A stretch of DNA of 64,000 nucleotides from Microbacterium luteum (GTDB taxonomy: Bacteria > Actinomycetota > Actinomycetes > Actinomycetales > Microbacteriaceae), in NCBI RefSeq assembly GCF_015277875.1, contig NZ_CP063814.1, forward strand, positions 1,178,001 to 1,242,000, given 5' to 3'. The notes beneath the pieces were generated by a model. The model ran no database searches, was not told the DNA's origin, and saw only the letters and a list, made by a program, of their open reading frames with translations. Shown in pieces: positions 60,444-64,000 of this stretch. Both the position numbers and the translations under genes were made by a program. Position 1 is the stretch's first letter. Each line of letters starts with the position of its first letter.

Positions 60444-61337
60444 GTGTACAGCGCCATCGCGCGGAACAAGCGCAACACGTGGTTCATCCTCATCGGCTTC
60501 GTCCTGGTGCTGGGGGCGATCGGATGGATCGCCGGCTGGCTCCTGGGCAACAACTGGTTCGTGACCGGGTTCATCCTGCTGTTCGCGGCCGGATACGCCA
60601 CCGTGCAGTACTTCTTCGCCGACCGGGAAGCGCTCGCGATGGCGGGAGCAGTCGAGGTGTCGTCGCACGACGCGCCACGATATTTCCGGCTCGTGGAGAA
60701 CCTCTGCATCACGACCGGAACGCCGATGCCGAAGCTCTACGTGGTCGAGGATGCCGCCCCCAACGCGTTCGCGACGGGGCGCACGCCCGAGAAAGCGGCC
60801 ATCACCGTCACCACGGGACTGTTCGAGATCATGACCGATCGTGAGCTCGAGGGAGTCCTCGCGCACGAGCTGGGCCACATCCGGAACTACGACATCCGCG
60901 TCTCGCTCATCGTCTTCGGTCTCGTCGTGGCCGTCGGGATCCTCGCCGACATCATGCTGCGTGCCGCGTTCTTCGGCGGGATGCGGCGCGGAGGCGGCAA
61001 CAACGGGCAGGCGCAGCTGCTCTTCATGATCTTCGGCCTCGTCGCCGCGATCGTGGCACCCCTTCTCGCCGGGGTCGTGCAGGCGGCGATCTCGCGTCAG
61101 CGCGAATACCTGGCGGATGCCACGAGCGCCCTGACCACCCGCGACCCGGACGGGCTCGCGTCGGCTCTGGCCAAGCTCTCCCAGGAGGGGAGGCCGCTGC
61201 AGCGGGAGAACACGTCCATGGCGCATCTGTGGTTCGCGAATCCGCTCGCGCCGAAGGCCTTCGCCAAGATGTTCGCGACCCACCCGCCGATTCCCGACCG
61301 CATCGCACGACTCCATGAGATCGGCGGCTCCTTCTGA
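60444..61337 (+). CDS. htpX: M48 family zinc metalloprotease HtpX
   Basis: This 297-residue membrane protease has two N-terminal helices (about 12-32 and 38-57), the zinc motif HELGH (141-145), another pair of helices and the third-ligand region REYLADA, ending FATHPPIPDRIARL. It degrades misfolded membrane proteins. GTG 60444 follows GGAGGA. It is the partner gene of lemA. Confidence 0.96.
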   Translation: MYSAIARNKRNTWFILIGFVLVLGAIGWIAGWLLGNNWFVTGFILLFAAGYATVQYFFADREALAMAGAVEVSSHDAPRYFRLVENLCITTGTPMPKLYVVEDAAPNAFATGRTPEKAAITVTTGLFEIMTDRELEGVLAHELGHIRNYDIRVSLIVFGLVVAVGILADIMLRAAFFGGMRRGGGNNGQAQLLFMIFGLVAAIVAPLLAGVVQAAISRQREYLADATSALTTRDPDGLASALAKLSQEGRPLQRENTSMAHLWFANPLAPKAFAKMFATHPPIPDRIARLHEIGGSF

Positions 61338-61352
61338 GGTGTCAGAAGCCGC
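61324..61352. terminator. Hairpin over the htpX stop codon
   Basis: CTTCTGA (61331-61337) pairs with TCAGAAG (61342-61348) around GGTG. After a 3-nt bulge, GCGG pairs with CCGC outside. It lies between convergent genes and could terminate both. Confidence 0.65.
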
Positions 61353-61359
61353 TGTGGGC

Positions 61360-62265
61360 TCAGAAGGCGCGAATCACCAGCTGCGCGCCGTCGAAGGTGA
61401 TCGCGCCGCGCATCATCCAGTCGTCGGTGCGGTAGGTGCGCGGTTCGTCGCCTTCCCGCGCCTGGCCGCGGACGGTGGCGACGAGCACTCCGTCGGAGGC
61501 GACGAGGACGCCGTCGACACCGAGGTCGGCCACGCTCGGGTAGGCATCGATGCGGTAGTCGATCGACGCGATGGACGTGAAGTCGGCCGGCCACGGAACG
61601 TCGAATCCGCACGAGGCGGGAACGCTCTGCGCGGAGACCGTGCACGCTTCGGCCCACGCATCGACCGCGCGTTGCACGGCGTCGACGGCCCCCGCGGCGA
61701 GTTCGGTCTCGACGACGACGTGCACCGTTTGCTGCGGGGTGATCACGGCATCCGTCCGACCCGACAGCACCTCTTCGGGAACGGCGACGACGGGGTAGAC
61801 CGCCGGAAGCACGTCGACGACGGTGTCGGCCTCGACCACCGCGTCGCCCATCGTGACGGCTGCGCCGGGAGTGGTGGATGCCGACAGCTCACCGAGGTCG
61901 TCACCGGCGACCTTCCAGCCGTCGCTGTCGCCGATCACGGCGAACTGCAGCGGCCGGCGCTCCCCGGCGAGCTCCGCCGAGGCGGTCACCGCGCCCTCGT
62001 CGCCGTCCACGACCACATCGTCGATCCGCGCGTCGACGATGTGGTCCGCGCCCGCGAACGCGTCGATCGCGAGCGGCGAGAGCGATCCCCTCCGAACCTC
62101 CTGGATGGTGTCGATGTCGCCCTGCTCGAGCGCGGTGAGGTAGACCTGCGCGATATCCCGCGGGGCCGATGCCCGATCGGCGGTCGAGGTCCACCACCAC
62201 ACCATCGCTGCGGCTCCGAGCACCACGGCGACCGATGCGACGACGACCGCGACGCGACGGCTCAC
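61360..62265 (-). CDS. Secreted or membrane-anchored protein of unknown function
   Basis: The 301-residue protein has one N-terminal helix (about 4-26, ending VWWW) and an extracytoplasmic domain. An NTF2-like first part (APRDIAQVYLTALEQGDIDT) is followed by a second domain with two cysteines (C210, C220 approx.) that may form a disulfide. I recognise no named family. GTG 62265 overlaps the stop of the YcaQ-like gene (GTGA), so the genes are co-translated. Confidence 0.75.
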   Translation of the reverse strand: MSRRVAVVVASVAVVLGAAAMVWWWTSTADRASAPRDIAQVYLTALEQGDIDTIQEVRRGSLSPLAIDAFAGADHIVDARIDDVVVDGDEGAVTASAELAGERRPLQFAVIGDSDGWKVAGDDLGELSASTTPGAAVTMGDAVVEADTVVDVLPAVYPVVAVPEEVLSGRTDAVITPQQTVHVVVETELAAGAVDAVQRAVDAWAEACTVSAQSVPASCGFDVPWPADFTSIASIDYRIDAYPSVADLGVDGVLVASDGVLVATVRGQAREGDEPRTYRTDDWMMRGAITFDGAQLVIRAF

Positions 62266-63554
62266 GAGGCGACCTCGGCCGGCGCATCGGGCTCGGCGGG
62301 AGAGAGGGCTTCGGGGCCGATCGGTCCGGCATCGTGGCGGGGTGCGCCGCCGAGCATTCGAGCGATGTCGTCGGTCGCATCACCCCAGTGCGAAACCGAG
62401 ACGGTCTCCAGACCCTGCCAGGAAGCAGCGGCGCGCAGCCGATCTGCGACCGCCTCGGCGGCGTCGCGGGGGGCGCCGTGCTCCCACCAGGCCGACTGGA
62501 CGAGCAGTCGGCCCGTCGGTCGGTCCGCCTTGAGATCGACGCGCCCGACGATGTCGTCGCCGACGAGCACGGGCAGGGAGTAGTAGCCGAACCGGCGGCG
62601 GTTCGCGGGGGTGTAGATCTCGATCCGGTAGGAGAAGTCGAACAAGCGCTCGGCGCGGTCGCGGAACCACACCACCGGATCGAAGGGCGTGAGCACGGCC
62701 GCGGCCTCGACGTGCCGCGGCAGTCGCGCGTCGCGATGGACCCACGCCTTGGCGGGACGCCCGCCCGAGGTCCAGCCCTCGACCCTCACGGGCGAGAGGT
62801 CGCCCGCATCGACGAGGTCGCTGACGGCGGCGAGGATCGCCCTGCGGTCGCGGATGCGCCAGTAGTCGGCGAGATCGGCGACGGTCGCGACCCCGTATGC
62901 CGCCGCGGCTCGACGGACGAGCTCGCGGATCGCGTCGTCGCGGGGCACGGGAGTGCGTGCGTCGTCCGGGATCACCTGGGAGGCCAGGCCGTAGCGGCGT
63001 TCGAATCCCCGGCGTCCGGCGATGGCGACCTCGCCGTACAGCCACAGGTACTCGAGGGCGGACTTCACCTCGTCCCAGTCCCACCAGGGTCCGCGCCGGG
63101 ACCGGTGGGCGTCTCGCTCGATGTCGGCCGGACGCAACGGTCCGCGGGCGGAGAGCTCGTCGCGCACCCACGACACGGTCTCGGCGTGGCGCCGCGTCCA
63201 GCCGTCGGGGGCGTCGTACTTCCGGCGCAGCTCCCGCATCCGGAAATCGAACAGTCCCCAGTCCGCCGCGGGGATGAACGCGGCCACGTGGGCCCAGTAC
63301 TCGACGAAGGGCGCCCGCCGCGCGAACAAAAGCCGATCCAGGTCGGCGGTCTCATAGCTCCCCAGGCGCGAGAACAGCGGCATGTAGTGCGATCGCGCGA
63401 AGACGTTCACGGAATCGATCTGGAGAGTGCCGAGGCGGCGGATGGTCGCACCGAGCGTGCGCACCCCCGCGCGGCCGTCGACGGGGCGCTTGCCGAAGCC
63501 CTGGGCGGCCAGCGCGATCCGACGCGCTTCCGGGGCGCTCAGCGTCTCCTTCAC
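62262..63554 (-). CDS. YcaQ/AlkX-like winged-helix DNA glycosylase (HTH_42)
   Basis: The 430-residue protein matches the YcaQ family of crosslink-repair glycosylases: LSAPEARRIALAAQGF, then GTLQIDSVNVFARSHYMPLFSRLG with the QxD motif (QID) assigned from memory as catalytic in AlkX, FEYWAH-like FVEYWAHVAAFIP, and the C-terminal LTPFDPVVWFRDRAERLFDF and VGRVDLKADR. It would excise bulky or crosslinked alkylated bases. GTG 63554 follows TAGGCT by 6 nt on the minus strand, so it is probably leaderless. Confidence 0.88.
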   Translation of the reverse strand: MKETLSAPEARRIALAAQGFGKRPVDGRAGVRTLGATIRRLGTLQIDSVNVFARSHYMPLFSRLGSYETADLDRLLFARRAPFVEYWAHVAAFIPAADWGLFDFRMRELRRKYDAPDGWTRRHAETVSWVRDELSARGPLRPADIERDAHRSRRGPWWDWDEVKSALEYLWLYGEVAIAGRRGFERRYGLASQVIPDDARTPVPRDDAIRELVRRAAAAYGVATVADLADYWRIRDRRAILAAVSDLVDAGDLSPVRVEGWTSGGRPAKAWVHRDARLPRHVEAAAVLTPFDPVVWFRDRAERLFDFSYRIEIYTPANRRRFGYYSLPVLVGDDIVGRVDLKADRPTGRLLVQSAWWEHGAPRDAAEAVADRLRAAASWQGLETVSVSHWGDATDDIARMLGGAPRHDAGPIGPEALSPAEPDAPAEVAS

Positions 63555-63560
63555 CCGGTC

Positions 63561-63566
63561 AGCCTA
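63561..63566 (-). promoter_or_regulatory. -10 box TAGGCT of the YcaQ-like gene
   Basis: Read on the minus strand, TAGGCT ends 6 nt before GTG 63554. The divergent gene has its own TAGACT box at 63605-63610. Confidence 0.5.
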
Positions 63567-63604
63567 ACGGCCCCCTCCGACGCGGCCCCGGCCTCGCGGG
63601 GACC

Positions 63605-63610
63605 TAGACT
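63605..63610 (+). promoter_or_regulatory. -10 box TAGACT of the AI-2E transporter gene
   Basis: TAGACT ends 6 nt before ATG 63617, indicating a leaderless start. Confidence 0.55.
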
Positions 63611-63616
63611 GGCGTG

Positions 63617-64000
63617 ATGAGCGGTCCAGACGACACGTCCCGTGGCTCGTTCTTCTCCGCACTGCGCGATCGCACCCGCATCGTCTCGGGAGAGCTGAGC
63701 GAGCAGGTTCCGCGTGGGCTGCGTCTGACAGCGGAGTACGCGTGGCGCTTCCTGCTCATCGCCGCCGCGATCGGCGTGCTCATCTGGCTGATCATCCAGT
63801 TGAAGCTGCTGGTCATCCCCATGATGGTGGCCATCCTCGTGACGGCGCTGCTGTGGCCCTTCTTCTCCTGGATGATCCGGCACCGCTTCCCGCGCTGGAT
63901 CGCCATCGTCATCGCGCTCCTGGGCACCTTCGCCGTCGTCGCCGGCCTCGTGTGGCTGGTGACCTGGCAGATCTCGCGCGAGTGGCCGTCGGTGCAGCAG
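63617..64000 (+). CDS. AI-2E family transporter, N-terminal part
   Basis: The open frame from ATG 63617 runs off the window after 128 codons. The N-terminus is cytoplasmic (about 1-40), then helices at about 42-62, 65-85 and 97-118 appear. LLVIPMMVAILVTALLWPF matches the AI-2E/PerM transporter N-terminal pattern. The family includes TqsA-type exporters and Na+/H+ antiporter-like proteins; substrate here is unknown. Confidence 0.75.
   Translation, partial: MSGPDDTSRGSFFSALRDRTRIVSGELSEQVPRGLRLTAEYAWRFLLIAAAIGVLIWLIIQLKLLVIPMMVAILVTALLWPFFSWMIRHRFPRWIAIVIALLGTFAVVAGLVWLVTWQISREWPSVQQ

Overview
The window reads as about 64 kb of chromosome from a high-GC actinobacterium, most likely a Microbacterium or close Microbacteriaceae relative. 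This rests on gene content and order (glmU-prs; eno-ftsB-DUF501; mfd), the very high GC, frequent GTG starts, and many starts lying 6-8 nt after a TANNNT box (leaderless mRNAs). The species assignment is inference; no database search was possible.

Layout. 1-7.3 kb: a galactoside locus with a LacI-type repressor divergent from a GH42 beta-galactosidase, a lipoprotein sugar-binding protein and two permeases; two copies of a palindromic operator lie in the divergent promoter. 7.3-9.9 kb: tRNA-Gln, glmU and prs. 10-17.3 kb: parts of an extracytoplasmic flavin electron-transfer system (FMN-binding lipoprotein, ApbE, membrane RnfD/NqrB-like reductase) with an oppositely oriented four-gene glycan operon (PIG-L deacetylase, ATP-grasp, GT2 synthase, lipoprotein) between them. 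17.3-22 kb: an OmpR-type two-component system next to a MacB-like ABC exporter, with helically phased repeats in their shared promoter region. 22-30.3 kb: an NAD-dependent epimerase, then gluconate/idonate catabolism (gnd, gntK, GntR regulator, gntP, SDR, zinc alcohol dehydrogenase).

30.3-38.9 kb: housekeeping genes (rplY, pth, mfd, a sulfurtransferase) with small membrane proteins between them. 39-41.3 kb: an IS1182-type insertion sequence inside a gamma-carbonic-anhydrase-like gene that also has a 3' frameshift. 41.3-48.2 kb: ppc, divergent from nhaA-mazG-hisS-SGNH hydrolase. 48.2-48.9 kb: a noncoding array of three related palindromic repeats. 48.9-51.2 kb: a YtrA-type regulator, DUF1648 protein and CPBP protease operon resembling a peptide-immunity module. 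51.2-57.1 kb: O-methyltransferase, eno, ftsB, DUF501, membrane-anchored subtilase and ndh. 57.1-64 kb: a tRNA with anticodon UAA but a short variable arm, a PLP racemase/aldolase, an aldonolactone oxidase, lemA-htpX, a YcaQ-like glycosylase pair and the start of an AI-2E transporter.

The most notable observations are: the IS insertion that supplies a new in-frame ATG; a palindromic element inserted in frame in mazG; the class-I-shaped tRNA-Leu(UAA); two protein genes whose start codons lie one nucleotide after a tRNA; the glycan operon; and the repeat array at 48.3 kb.
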